Of a stretch of DNA of 64,000 nucleotides, positions 47,744 to 56,207 are shown piece after piece. Numbering within the stretch: the first letter of the stretch is position 1; every line of letters starts with the position of its first letter. Source of the stretch: an uncultured Bryobacterales bacterium (GTDB lineage: Bacteria > Acidobacteriota > Terriglobia > Bryobacterales > UBA6623). The notes beneath the pieces were generated by a model. It was not told where the DNA came from. It saw only the letters and a list, made by a program, of their open reading frames with translations, and made no database searches. Where the stretch lies: positions 744,001 through 808,000 of the forward strand of contig CATOTH010000002.1 of assembly GCA_951813065.1 (NCBI GenBank), given 5' to 3'. The position numbers and the translations under genes are program-made.

Positions 47744-47820
47744 GAGGCGACCCGAGATTGTATCAACGCTGTCCGGCATGCCGCACGTCCGGGACATCGA
47801 CCCCGGAGGCGGGACGCCTG

Positions 47821-48128
47821 ATGGCTTGGATTCGGAAGGAAGCGGCAGGGCCGGAATCCCGGAAACGGGAATCGCGCCACCCCTGCCCCTACCAGTTCTT
47901 CGAGCCCGCCGTCGGAACCAACGCCTACACGATTGCCGGCCGGTATCACCAGGCGGCATACGACTCGATCAAGCCCTGGTCGAGATCTGCACGACAGCGA
48001 CCGATTCCTGGACCCACGGTACGGCATCGCCCCACGGGCCTTCCCATGCCGAGGCCGGTACTTTCCTGCGTCGAGGACGGGTCGAGCTGGTGGGCGGCCC
48101 TATCGCGCTCTCTGAGCCGATCAATTGA
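47821..48128 (+). pseudogene. Possible frameshifted small gene remnant
   Basis: An ATG at 47821 preceded by GGAGG at a suitable distance opens a frame (MAWIRKEAAGPESRKRES, then CPYQFFEP) that soon gives way, by a -1 shift near 47960, to another frame (ALVEICTTATDSWTHG) ending at a TGA at 48126. Neither frame alone reads as a known protein. The CPY motif recalls small acidobacterial proteins, but this is weak. The 377-bp gap between the biotin carboxylase and the DUF1553 gene otherwise shows nothing. Confidence 0.25.
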
Positions 48129-50112
48129 GGTACAGGAACGAATTCAGATTGAACAATGCGAGGGCGAATTCCCGCAGGCTGTTCTGTTCCAGGAACGACT
48201 GCGCAATGCGGATTTCGTCCTTCGTCGCCGGCCGGGCTGCCGATAGCGTGAAGGCGCGTCCCGCAAGATGCTCCGGATCGTTTCCGGTTTCCCGGCCGAG
48301 CCGCTCGGCGAAGCGTTCAGCGAGCTCGTTCGCGATCTTCCCGTTGAGCAGCTCGAGTGACTGCGGGGCGTGGGTGCTCGCTTCCCGGCGCCCGCAGCTG
48401 GTCAGCAGCGCGGGCTGGTCGAAGACCTCCATGAACGGAAGGCGCAGGTTTCGCTTGGCGATCAGGTAGATCGAACGCCGGCGATGCTCGAAGGGGTTTG
48501 CCGGAACGCGCCACTGGGTTGGGTCGTACAGCAGGTCCACGAGCGCCTCCTCCACTGGCAGCATGACGCTCTTGCCGCCGTAGGCGAGATTGAGATCTCC
48601 GGCAACGGACAGCATCGCGTCCCTCACCTCCTCCGCAGTCAGCCGGCGTCGCGGGCCCCGCCAGAGCAGCTGGTTGTTTGCATCGCGCTGCATGCCAGCT
48701 GCTTTGCCTTCTGGGTTCGACGAGGCCTGGCGGTAGGCGCTGCTGGTCAGGATCATGCGGTGGATTCGCTTCGGTCTCCAGTCCCCGGCAATCAACTCGT
48801 TAGCCAGGAAGTCCAGCAAGCCCGGATGGCTGGGCCGGCTGCCCATAAAGCCGAAGTCGTTCGGCGTGTCCACGATTCCGCGGCCGAAATAGCCTTGCCA
48901 CAGGCGGTTCACAAACACCCTCGCCGTCAGCGGGTGAGATGGGTCGGTGATCCAATCCGCGAGACGGGACCTTGGATCGACCACGTCGGGCGGCAGTGTC
49001 GGGGCGTCCTCGCGAAGCAGTACCCCGAGCGGCCGGGGGTCGACCGGTTGCGTGGGCTTGGTGTGGTCCCCCCGAGCGAGCAAATGCACCCGCCCGGGGC
49101 TGTCCAGATCGTTAGAGACTGTAGCCAGCGTGGCCGGCGGTGCGGGTAGTTCGGCCTCCAGATGATCGTGCTCCGCTTGCAGGCGGCTCCGTTCAGCCCC
49201 GGCGGCAAGCTTGATTTCCGCTCGTAGCGATTTCATCTTGCCCGCGATCTGTTTCGTCTTCTCGCGCCATTCGTCGACGGACTCGTTACCGTCCAGTGCC
49301 ACATTGGACTCACGGGATTGGCCGAAGTACGCTTGGAGACGGTAGTAGTCAACCTGACGGATCGGATCGAACATGTGGTCGTGGCAACGGGCGCAACCAA
49401 CGGTGAGCCCGAGGAACGCCGCACCGATAATGTCGGTGCGCTCTGTCAGCACCTCGTTGCGGCTCGAGGCCACCTCCTGGTTGCCCGCGTTGCGGCGCAC
49501 GGGTCCGAGGCGGTGGAATCCGGCCGCGACGAGCAAAGCACGGTTCGTTTCCGATTCCAGGTCGCTGCCCGCCTGCTCGTCTCCGGCGAGTTGCTCGCGA
49601 ATGAAGAGGTTGTACGGCTTGTCCTGGTTGAACGCGTCGATCACGTAGTCCCGATACCGCCACAGGCCGGGCAGATAACGGTCGTACTCGAATCCCTCCG
49701 TTTCGGCGTATCTCACCACGTCCAGCCAGCGCTGGGCTGCTCGCTCGCCGAACCGCGGGCTCGACAGAAGCCGTTCCACCAATCGCTCCCACGCGCCCGG
49801 CGCCTGGTCTGAAATGAACGCCGCGACTTCTTCGGGAGTCGGCGGCAACCCTGTGACATCGAAATAGGCGCGTCGAACCAGTGTGGCCCGGCCTGCTTCC
49901 GGCGCGGGTGGAATGCCCTCGTTTCGGAGCCGATTCAGGATGAAGGCGTCAACCGGTGAGCGGACCCAGTCCGACTCGATCGCGGGAGGCGCGGCGTCGG
50001 ACCGCGGCTGGAATGCCCAGTAGGCTCGCTCACGCTCGCTATACTCCGCCGCTCCCAGGCAGGCGCAAAGCAAGACCAGAAGAACGATCGAGCGATGGAG
50101 TCGGCGGGCCAC
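48121..50112 (-). CDS. Exported DUF1549/DUF1553 protein (PSD1-family type)
   Basis: About 663 residues from GTG 50112, chosen because it begins directly with a signal peptide (ARRLHRSIVLLVLLCACLGA). DUF1549 covers about residues 25-240 (VDAFILNRLRNEGIPPAPEA, RRAYFDVTGLPPTPEEV, RWLDVVRYAETEGFEYDR, FIREQLAGDE, ARCHDHMFDPI). DUF1553 covers about 375-640 (RLADWITDPSHPLTARVFVNRLWQGYFGRGIV, DFGFMGSRPSHP). CHDHMFDP includes a CxxH-like element but no full CxxCH haem motif. The family is abundant in Planctomycetes and Solibacter-like Acidobacteria, usually next to a DUF1501 gene; none is here. Function unknown. Confidence 0.85.
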   Translation of the reverse strand: MARRLHRSIVLLVLLCACLGAAEYSERERAYWAFQPRSDAAPPAIESDWVRSPVDAFILNRLRNEGIPPAPEAGRATLVRRAYFDVTGLPPTPEEVAAFISDQAPGAWERLVERLLSSPRFGERAAQRWLDVVRYAETEGFEYDRYLPGLWRYRDYVIDAFNQDKPYNLFIREQLAGDEQAGSDLESETNRALLVAAGFHRLGPVRRNAGNQEVASSRNEVLTERTDIIGAAFLGLTVGCARCHDHMFDPIRQVDYYRLQAYFGQSRESNVALDGNESVDEWREKTKQIAGKMKSLRAEIKLAAGAERSRLQAEHDHLEAELPAPPATLATVSNDLDSPGRVHLLARGDHTKPTQPVDPRPLGVLLREDAPTLPPDVVDPRSRLADWITDPSHPLTARVFVNRLWQGYFGRGIVDTPNDFGFMGSRPSHPGLLDFLANELIAGDWRPKRIHRMILTSSAYRQASSNPEGKAAGMQRDANNQLLWRGPRRRLTAEEVRDAMLSVAGDLNLAYGGKSVMLPVEEALVDLLYDPTQWRVPANPFEHRRRSIYLIAKRNLRLPFMEVFDQPALLTSCGRREASTHAPQSLELLNGKIANELAERFAERLGRETGNDPEHLAGRAFTLSAARPATKDEIRIAQSFLEQNSLREFALALFNLNSFLYLN

Positions 50113-50438
50113 CAGAGTTGCCGATTCGATTGTAGCCAAGACACCGTTGCCCGAGCGCAAGATCCGTTTGGCTGCCCGGGCCGAACGTCAGCGTCGATTG
50201 GCCAGCCAGCCGCCACGGGTGGCTGACGAAACGGACTTCGCGAATCAAGCAGGGACTTCCAGGAATCTCCGTAGCGTGCCCGTGAGCCCGCTCGATTGAA
50301 TCGTATCGGTCCAATCCTTGGCGGCGGGCGCCGGCTATCGGCATGATGTCCTTTCCTGACACACCGGAAAGCTGCAAGTGTCCGCACCAGGGCCATCCAA
50401 AAGGGGAATTCGGCGTCGGGGCGTCGCTGGCCGGGTAG
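50113..50438. other. Intergenic region without supportable gene
   Basis: 326 bp between the DUF1553 start and the end of the AI-2E transporter gene. Short open frames exist but none has a ribosome-binding site or recognisable product. TACAAT on the minus strand about 23 nt before the DUF1553 GTG may be that gene's -10 element. Otherwise I see nothing. Confidence 0.5.
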
Positions 50439-51530
50439 CTAGGAGGCGATGGCCTTGGCCTTGCCCGAGCCGATCAAGGTGCTAATCCATCGTGTCGTGT
50501 CATAGTTCGCGAGGGCGATCTTCACGCTGATTGTCAAGGGTGTTGAGAGCAGCATCCCGACACCACCCAGCAGCCATCCCCAAAACACCAGGGACATCAC
50601 CACGACCAAGGGAGAGAGGCCGACGCCGTCCCCCATTGTCTTGGGTTCGAGGATACTGCCGATGCACACGTTGATCGCGAGATAGCCAATTGCGACAACC
50701 GCGGCGGAGCCGGGACCCAACTGGACGAGCGCCATGAGCACTGCGGGAGCCGCCGCGACAAACGAGCCGATATTCGGGATGTAGTTGAACAGGAATGCCA
50801 GCATGCCCCAGAAAACCGGATAGTCGACACCCATGAACCAGACCCAGAATCCGGCCGAGAGGCCGGTCAACAGACTCGTTGCCGTCTTGATTACAAGGTA
50901 CTTCTGGACGGACGACGCAAACGTCCGAAAGCCGTCCAAAGTCTTTTCGGCCGGTCCAATCGCGGCGGTCACTTTGGCTGGGAGGGAGAAGGCTTCCCCA
51001 AGGAGGAAGGCGACCATCACGACGGCCAGGAACACCTTGGTGACCCCGCTGCCGAACAGCGCCAGCGTCGCTCCGGCGAACCCTAGCGCGGACCGCGGGT
51101 CCAAAGCAGGCAGCAAGTCGCCCCAAGAATCGCCGAGGCCGAACCGAACCAGGACATCTTCTACCCACGCCTGCAGCGGTTTCGTCTGCGCCAATAACTG
51201 GGCTTCGTACGACGGCAGATTCCTGTTGAATTCCTGCATCGAATTGAACGTGACAGTGCCGATCAGGGCAAAGAATCCCAGGACGCTTCCGAGGACGATC
51301 AACAGGGCCAGGACCTTGGGGACACGATGCCGATGAAGCCAGAACACGCTCGGTCCGGTGAGGGTGGCCAGAAAGACCGCGAGCAGGAAGGGCACGACGA
51401 TGTCAGCCGCGACTTTCATGCCCGCGAGCACGATCACGAGAGCTGCAAGCACGAGAATCGCCGAGCCCGGGCCTGCCGGCGCTGCAAGCTTGGGATTCCG
51501 GTATTCCGTACCTGTGGGGGGATTCGCCAC
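50439..51530 (-). CDS. AI-2E-family membrane transporter
   Basis: 363 residues from a GTG at 51530, with about eight hydrophobic segments. The family signature is seen in the first helices (VVPFLLAVFLATLTGPSVFWL, RVPKVLALLIVLGSV) and in the C-terminal half (FWGMLAFLFNYIPNIGSFVA, GSILEPKTMGDGVGLSPLVVVMSLVFWGWLLG split at the conserved proline). The family includes TqsA and the Na+/H+ antiporter-like PerM relatives, so the cargo is not certain. The gene is divergent from the MFS gene. Confidence 0.9.
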   Translation of the reverse strand: MANPPTGTEYRNPKLAAPAGPGSAILVLAALVIVLAGMKVAADIVVPFLLAVFLATLTGPSVFWLHRHRVPKVLALLIVLGSVLGFFALIGTVTFNSMQEFNRNLPSYEAQLLAQTKPLQAWVEDVLVRFGLGDSWGDLLPALDPRSALGFAGATLALFGSGVTKVFLAVVMVAFLLGEAFSLPAKVTAAIGPAEKTLDGFRTFASSVQKYLVIKTATSLLTGLSAGFWVWFMGVDYPVFWGMLAFLFNYIPNIGSFVAAAPAVLMALVQLGPGSAAVVAIGYLAINVCIGSILEPKTMGDGVGLSPLVVVMSLVFWGWLLGGVGMLLSTPLTISVKIALANYDTTRWISTLIGSGKAKAIAS

Positions 51531-51632
51531 GTGTGTTCCGTGCCTTTCTCAGCATAGCGCCGACGTCACGCCCGACAGCGGGCCGCCTGCTTCGGCTACA
51601 CTGACTAATCCGCCTGGGAGGGCTCCAACTAA

Positions 51633-52892
51633 ATGGAATCGTCGAAGAAGTCCTTTTTTGGACCTTGGATCATCGCTTGTTGCTTCCTTACATTCGGCCT
51701 GTCGACCGGCTTCCCCTACTACAACATCGCGTTCTTCTTCGATTACTTCCGGGATGGCCACTCGTGGACGCAGGTCTTGGTGACGACCGGGGCGCCGATC
51801 GCGGTGCTGCTGACGATCTGGATCGGCCCGGTGATCGTGCCGAGGGTCTCACCGAGGAAGCTGATCCTGATTGGAACGTTCCTTACATTCCTGTCATTCC
51901 AGTGGTTCGGCCGGCTCAGTGGCAACGAGTACGAGTACTATGCGGCGTGGTGCTTGTACATGGTCGGCTATTTTCTTTCGGGGCCCATTCCGCACCAGAT
52001 CATCATCTCGAACTGGTACAAGCGCCGCCGGGGCATGGCGATGGGCATCACCTACGTCGGCGTGGCCGTCGTCGGTGCCCTCTGCAATAGACTCGCGCCG
52101 TACCTGACGAAAATCTCCCCGGACTACACTGATGCGCTGCAGAGCCTGAGCTTCCTGATGGTCATCGTATGGCCGTTGGCGCTCTTCGTGATCCGTGACA
52201 AGCCCGAAGACATGGGCCAGCTGCCGGACGGCGCTGAGAGCGCAGCAGAGATCGAGGCGGACAAAGCTGCCGATCTGCCGCTGGAACGAGAACAGAAGTC
52301 GTTTGGCGAACTCGGCCGGATCAAGGCGTTCTGGCTGCTGCTGTTCGGCAGCGCGTTCTCGATCGGGTCGATCGCGGCGGTGAATTTCCTGATGAAGTTC
52401 GTCTTTGAAGAGCAAGGCTTCACCGAGCAGGCGGCGCGCGACCGGATCTGGGCGGATGCCTCGGCCACTTACCTCATGTCGAGCATCATGGGGCGGCTCA
52501 TGGCGGGGTGGCTCGCGGACCACTTGCCGCGGAAGTACGTGATGCTCGCCACCTACGCAATCGTTGCAATGGCTATACCGCTGCTGTTCATGGTCACTCC
52601 GGCCCAGCCGAATATGGTGTACCTGTTCGCCATCGTGTTTGGATTCGCGATGGGTGCTGACTATATGCTGATCCCGCTGATGGCTGCGGACCAGTTCGGT
52701 CTGCGCTCGCTGGGAAAGGCCATGTCCGCGATCTTGCCGAGCGACACGATCCTGCAGTTCTGGACTCCGCGCCTGATTGCGGACCTGGCCGCCCGGATCG
52801 CCGGTTACGGCCAGGCGCTGTGGGCCGTGTTCGGACTGGCCGCCCTCGGGGCCGTGGCAATCGCGTTGCTCCCGCGCAACCCCAAGGAGTAG
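51633..52892 (+). CDS. MFS transporter, monocarboxylate-porter/OFA-like
   Basis: 419 residues with about twelve hydrophobic segments and a long central loop (KPEDMGQLPDGAESAAE). The loop after helix 4 carries NWYKRRRGMAMGI, and RDKPEDMG is typical of monocarboxylate or oxalate-formate-like members. ATG 51633 is preceded by GGGAGGG. A -10-like TACACT lies at 51597-51602. Substrate is unknown. No catabolic gene is adjacent. Confidence 0.85.
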   Translation: MESSKKSFFGPWIIACCFLTFGLSTGFPYYNIAFFFDYFRDGHSWTQVLVTTGAPIAVLLTIWIGPVIVPRVSPRKLILIGTFLTFLSFQWFGRLSGNEYEYYAAWCLYMVGYFLSGPIPHQIIISNWYKRRRGMAMGITYVGVAVVGALCNRLAPYLTKISPDYTDALQSLSFLMVIVWPLALFVIRDKPEDMGQLPDGAESAAEIEADKAADLPLEREQKSFGELGRIKAFWLLLFGSAFSIGSIAAVNFLMKFVFEEQGFTEQAARDRIWADASATYLMSSIMGRLMAGWLADHLPRKYVMLATYAIVAMAIPLLFMVTPAQPNMVYLFAIVFGFAMGADYMLIPLMAADQFGLRSLGKAMSAILPSDTILQFWTPRLIADLAARIAGYGQALWAVFGLAALGAVAIALLPRNPKE

Positions 52893-53216
52893 CCGTTGGC
52901 TGGACCGGGTGCTGGTGACGTGCAAGGCAGCCCGGACAACGCGTGTCGTAGGACACGGGAGGCAGCCGCAGGCGCCTAGATGCCTGGAGGTGCAATGCGG
53001 TCTAACGGCATGACCGCCGTGGCTGTCGGGGGCTGACGCCTTCGGTCCGCACCGGCTGGGTGTTGGGGGCCGGGCCGAGGACTCCGGCGATTGGTCCGGG
53101 CCAACCGGCCGACCCAGGTCGCTGGCACGAATTGCTGTAGGTCCTGCAGTGCAGCGCGCGGCTGTGCTGGGGGCTGATTCGCGCGGCGAACCGCGAACCG
53201 CCTGTCGGAATCCGCT
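52893..53216. other. Intergenic region without visible features
   Basis: 324 bp between the convergent MFS and cyclophilin genes. The sequence is GC-rich; I find no credible coding frame, RNA gene, terminator with a T-tract, or repeat in it. Confidence 0.5.
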
Positions 53217-53912
53217 CTAGCCGTCGCGACGGGCCGAACTGATCAGGACCGGCGTGACGGGCACGTTCTGATGGCCTCCATGGTTCCCGGTTGCGACCCC
53301 CGCGATCGCGTTAACAGCATCGGTGCCCTCAATAACCTTGCCGAAGACACAGTATCCCCATCCGTCTGCAGCCTGGTCCTTGTCGAGAAACTGGTTCGTC
53401 GTGAGGTTGATGAAAAACTGCGCCGAAGCGCTATGCGGGTCGGGCGTGCGGGCCATCGCGATGGTGTATCGAAGATTCGCCATCGCGCCGGACTCGTTCT
53501 GGATCGAATCGCGCGGGCTCTTCTCTTGCATTGAGGCCTCGAAGCCGCCCCCTTGGATCATGAACCCGGGAATGACGCGGTGAAAGATCGTCTCGTTGTA
53601 GAACCCGTCATCGACGTACTGAAGGAAGTTCGTCACCGTCTCAGGCGCTTTGTCGGGATAGAGTTCGAGCACGATCGTGCCCTTGCTCGTTTCCATTCTC
53701 ACTCTGGGTGGGCGTTCGGGTTCTGCGGTTGGCATCTCTTCTGGCTCCGTCTTGGCTTCGATCTCCGGTTCCGGTTCTAGAGCCGGTGGCTCTTCCACGA
53801 TCTCGGGTTGCTCCGGCGGTGGTGATTCCGGCGGAGCTTCGGATTCCCCGCAATGCGCGAGCAGGATCACGGCAAGGCAGCCAGCGAGGGCTGGAATGAT
53901 TCTGGCAGTCAT
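53217..53912 (-). CDS. Cyclophilin-type peptidyl-prolyl isomerase, lipoprotein
   Basis: 231 residues. The signal peptide ends in a lipobox (VILLAHC), followed by a linker of about 45 residues very rich in Pro and Glu (EAPPESPPPEQPEIVEEPP). The cyclophilin domain starts at about 72 (VRMETSKGTIVLELYPDKAPETVTNFL) with FHRVIPGFMIQGG, MARTPDPHSASAQFFINL and YCVFGKVIEG, which keep the active-site Arg, Phe, Gln and aromatic residues. Its N-terminal GAGGAAG ribosome-binding site is clear. It probably acts in the periplasm on exported proteins. Confidence 0.92.
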   Translation of the reverse strand: MTARIIPALAGCLAVILLAHCGESEAPPESPPPEQPEIVEEPPALEPEPEIEAKTEPEEMPTAEPERPPRVRMETSKGTIVLELYPDKAPETVTNFLQYVDDGFYNETIFHRVIPGFMIQGGGFEASMQEKSPRDSIQNESGAMANLRYTIAMARTPDPHSASAQFFINLTTNQFLDKDQAADGWGYCVFGKVIEGTDAVNAIAGVATGNHGGHQNVPVTPVLISSARRDG

Positions 53913-54026
53913 GGAGGGCTTCCTCGGCGTTGCTGCGAAGAGCTAGCCTAGAGCAAACCCCAGTGTACACGAGCGCTTGCGCTACATACGCTTTCGCTGC
54001 CGCGGATGCCGCGGTCCACACCCCCG

Positions 54027-55076
54027 TCACACGGTCGAACCGCCACAGCTCGAGCCCGACCCGGCCGTGCAGCCGTAGCAGTGCTGTCCGGTCACGATGC
54101 GTCGGCCCGACAGCAACGCCGGAGAGAAGTCCCGGATATGCCGTGGAGAGCCAAAGCCGACCTCAAGGCCCAGAACCAAATTGAAATCGCAGTCGTGGAG
54201 ACGCCCGTCCCAGCCCACCGACACCATCTTCCGGCACATTACCCCCCCCGCCGCTGCCGGATTGAAGGCGTTCACGAGTCGCTCCATGTACCGTTCGTAG
54301 TTGCCGCTGCGAACGAGGAAGTCCAGGAAGCGATGGATGGGCATGTTCGTGATCGTGTACAGCGAGTTGAACTCGATGCCATGGCGCGACCGCAATTCGC
54401 GCTTGAAGTCCACCTCGAGCGCGGTTTGATCCGGAGGCAGGAACGCGCCAGTCGGGTTATAGACCAGGTTGAGAGTCAATCCGCTGCCCGGGACGCCGTA
54501 GCCCAGTGAGTTCAGCTTGCGCAAGGCGCGAATCGATTTCTCGAACACTCCGTCTCCGCGTTGGGCGTCGGTTCGCTGCCCGAGGAAGTAGGGCAGGCTG
54601 GCAACGACCTCGACCCGATGGCATGCCAGGAACTCGGCCAGGCCGCGCTGCGAGGACAGCAGCAGGACCGTGAGGTTGCAACGGTCGATCAAGTGGCAAC
54701 CGAGTTGGCCCGCCGCTTCCACGAACCAGCGGAAGTTGGGGTTCAATTCTGGCGCGCCGCCCGTGAGGTCGACTGCGGGCCGTCCGACTCGGCGGATCGC
54801 TTCAAGGCAAAGCTCGAACGTCTCGCGCGACATCGTCTCATCAATCCGATCCGGTCCCGCGTCCACGTGGCAATGCTTGCAGGTCTGGTTGCAGAACCGG
54901 CCCACATTGATCTGGAAGGTCTCGATTCCGGTTGCTGTCAGTGCGCCAACGTTCGCGTCCTGCAGGGATTTGTCGAATTGCTTGACCGCTGGCTTGCCGG
55001 ACCCGTTGTTGAGGACGGGCAGCGGTTCGGGCGGAGCCTCTCGGGGCTGCGGAATGGATGGAAGAGTCTGGTCCAC
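54027..55076 (-). CDS. arsS: ArsS-type radical SAM protein (arsenosugar biosynthesis)
   Basis: 349 residues. Radical SAM cluster CNQTCKHCHVDAGP (CxxxCxxC) at about residues 60-75, with DLTGGAPELNP in the SAM-binding region. C-terminal cysteines (MCRKMVS, HDCDFN, and the ending HCYGCTAGSGSSCGG) match the arsenosugar radical SAM group, some of which carry selenocysteine; here all codons are ordinary cysteines. The enzyme is reported to modify dimethylarsenic compounds into arsenosugar precursors. It follows the AhpD-like gene by only 6 bp. No ArsM methyltransferase is in the window. Confidence 0.9.
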   Translation of the reverse strand: MDQTLPSIPQPREAPPEPLPVLNNGSGKPAVKQFDKSLQDANVGALTATGIETFQINVGRFCNQTCKHCHVDAGPDRIDETMSRETFELCLEAIRRVGRPAVDLTGGAPELNPNFRWFVEAAGQLGCHLIDRCNLTVLLLSSQRGLAEFLACHRVEVVASLPYFLGQRTDAQRGDGVFEKSIRALRKLNSLGYGVPGSGLTLNLVYNPTGAFLPPDQTALEVDFKRELRSRHGIEFNSLYTITNMPIHRFLDFLVRSGNYERYMERLVNAFNPAAAGGVMCRKMVSVGWDGRLHDCDFNLVLGLEVGFGSPRHIRDFSPALLSGRRIVTGQHCYGCTAGSGSSCGGSTV

Positions 55077-55082
55077 GGATCG

Positions 55083-55415
55083 TTACATGCTCAGGGTGGC
55101 CGCGGTGTTGCGCATCTGTAGGCCATGGATCAGCGCCGAGCCACCCTTGATTGCCGATGCGACATGCACCGCTTCGGTCATCTGTTCCACGTTGGACCCC
55201 TTCTCAAGGCAGTTCTGCGTGTAAGCGTCAATGCAGTACGGGCATTGGACCGCGTGGGCCACAGCGAGGGCAATCAGGCATTTCTCTCTCTCGCTGAGCG
55301 CGCCAGCCTTGAACACCGCCCCGTACCAGGCGTCGAACTTCTCCCAGAGCTCTGGAGCGTCTGCTCCCATTTCGGCGAAGCGCGCCAAGTCCTCCGGACG
55401 GTAGTATTCGGCCAT
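55083..55415 (-). CDS. AhpD-like (carboxymuconolactone-decarboxylase fold) protein of the arsenosugar type
   Basis: 110 residues from ATG 55415. It has LSEREKCLIALAVAHAVQCPYCIDAYTQNC, with the CxxC redox pair, and the following NVEQMTEAVHVASAIKGG helix. This form, joined to ArsS by a 6-bp gap, is the arsenosugar-associated peroxidase-like protein. Its exact activity is not established. GGAAGGGG ahead of the ATG is the ribosome-binding site. Confidence 0.88.
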   Translation of the reverse strand: MAEYYRPEDLARFAEMGADAPELWEKFDAWYGAVFKAGALSEREKCLIALAVAHAVQCPYCIDAYTQNCLEKGSNVEQMTEAVHVASAIKGGSALIHGLQMRNTAATLSM

Positions 55416-55463
55416 TGTTCGGATGCCCCTTCCCGCCAGCCGTGTCGCTGGCCGCCTTAGTTG

Positions 55464-55469
55464 AGTATA
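55464..55469 (-). promoter_or_regulatory. Possible -10 element of the arsenosugar operon
   Basis: TATACT reads on the minus strand about 50 nt before the start codon of the AhpD-like gene. The -35 position is poor. A small GCCAGC/GCTGGC stem lies in the leader between it and the ribosome-binding site. Confidence 0.35.
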
Positions 55470-55541
55470 CGAATCGACTCCCGCGCGTCGTCGGAGACCG
55501 GTTTGGCGCATGCTACGCTAGCCGCAATGGGAAGGGGCCGG

Positions 55542-56207
55542 ATGAGGACCTGGCGCGTTTTCCTAGCGGTGCTTCCGGGTCTTGCCGGAGCGCAGGTTCC
55601 AGACGGTTTCGAGCCGATCTTCAACGGCCGGAACCTGGCCGGCTGGTACATGAGCCTGACGAACCACCACGGCGACACGAACGAGTGGCGTGTCTTCGGC
55701 AGCGCATTGGTCGGCCAGCAGGACAGACCGGGTAACGGGGGAATCCTGCTGACCGACGAGACGTTTTCGGATTTCGAGATCTACTTGGAGATCAAGCCCG
55801 ACTTTGGCTGCGACGGGGGGCTGTTTCTGCGTTCAAACAGTAGCGGCCAAGCCTATCAGGTGATGCTCGACTACCTCCCGGGCGGAAACGTCGGAGGAGT
55901 GTACGGAGAGGGTCTGAAGGGGCTGCAGGCGAAACGCTCCGAAGGTTGGGAGGAAGCTTGGAAGAAAGATGGCTGGAACGCCCTGCGAGCCCGGGTCCGC
56001 GGAGAGGTTCCGCGGATCGAGGTCTGGCTCAATGGAAAGCGGATCGTTGATTTCCAGGACTCCGAGAACCGTCTACCGGCGGGAGCGAGAGAGGGTAGCG
56101 TCGCCCTCCAGGTCCATGGCGGTGATCGTTGCAAGCCTGGTCTGGAACACCGGTTCCGGCGCTTGGCCGTGAGGGACCTCTCGACGGGAGAGAGTGCGGA
56201 CCGCTAG
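55542..56207 (+). CDS. Second exported DUF1080 protein
   Basis: 221 residues from ATG 55542, chosen over the ATG at 55527 because GGAAGGGG is positioned for it. Signal peptide FLAVLPGLAGAQ. DUF1080 pattern: FEPIFNGRNLAGWY, FSDFEIYLEIKPDFGCDGGLFLRS, YQVMLDYLPGGNVGGVYGEGL, GWNALRARVRGEVPRIEVWLNG, SVALQVHGG and FRRLAVRDL. The NGGLFLR element here (CDGGLFLRS) is the family's substrate-facing strand. Divergent from the arsenosugar pair; its 3' end overlaps the convergent UPF0104 gene by 4 bp. Confidence 0.85.
   Translation: MRTWRVFLAVLPGLAGAQVPDGFEPIFNGRNLAGWYMSLTNHHGDTNEWRVFGSALVGQQDRPGNGGILLTDETFSDFEIYLEIKPDFGCDGGLFLRSNSSGQAYQVMLDYLPGGNVGGVYGEGLKGLQAKRSEGWEEAWKKDGWNALRARVRGEVPRIEVWLNGKRIVDFQDSENRLPAGAREGSVALQVHGGDRCKPGLEHRFRRLAVRDLSTGESADR

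Noticed and set aside
50113..50438. tRNA gene or small gene in the gap
   Set aside because: No cloverleaf with TTCGA-type T-arm and no frame with a ribosome-binding site could be found.
53941..54026. Terminator downstream of arsS
   Set aside because: A CCGCGG/CCGCGG stem exists (54000-54014) but is only 6 bp with no T-tract.
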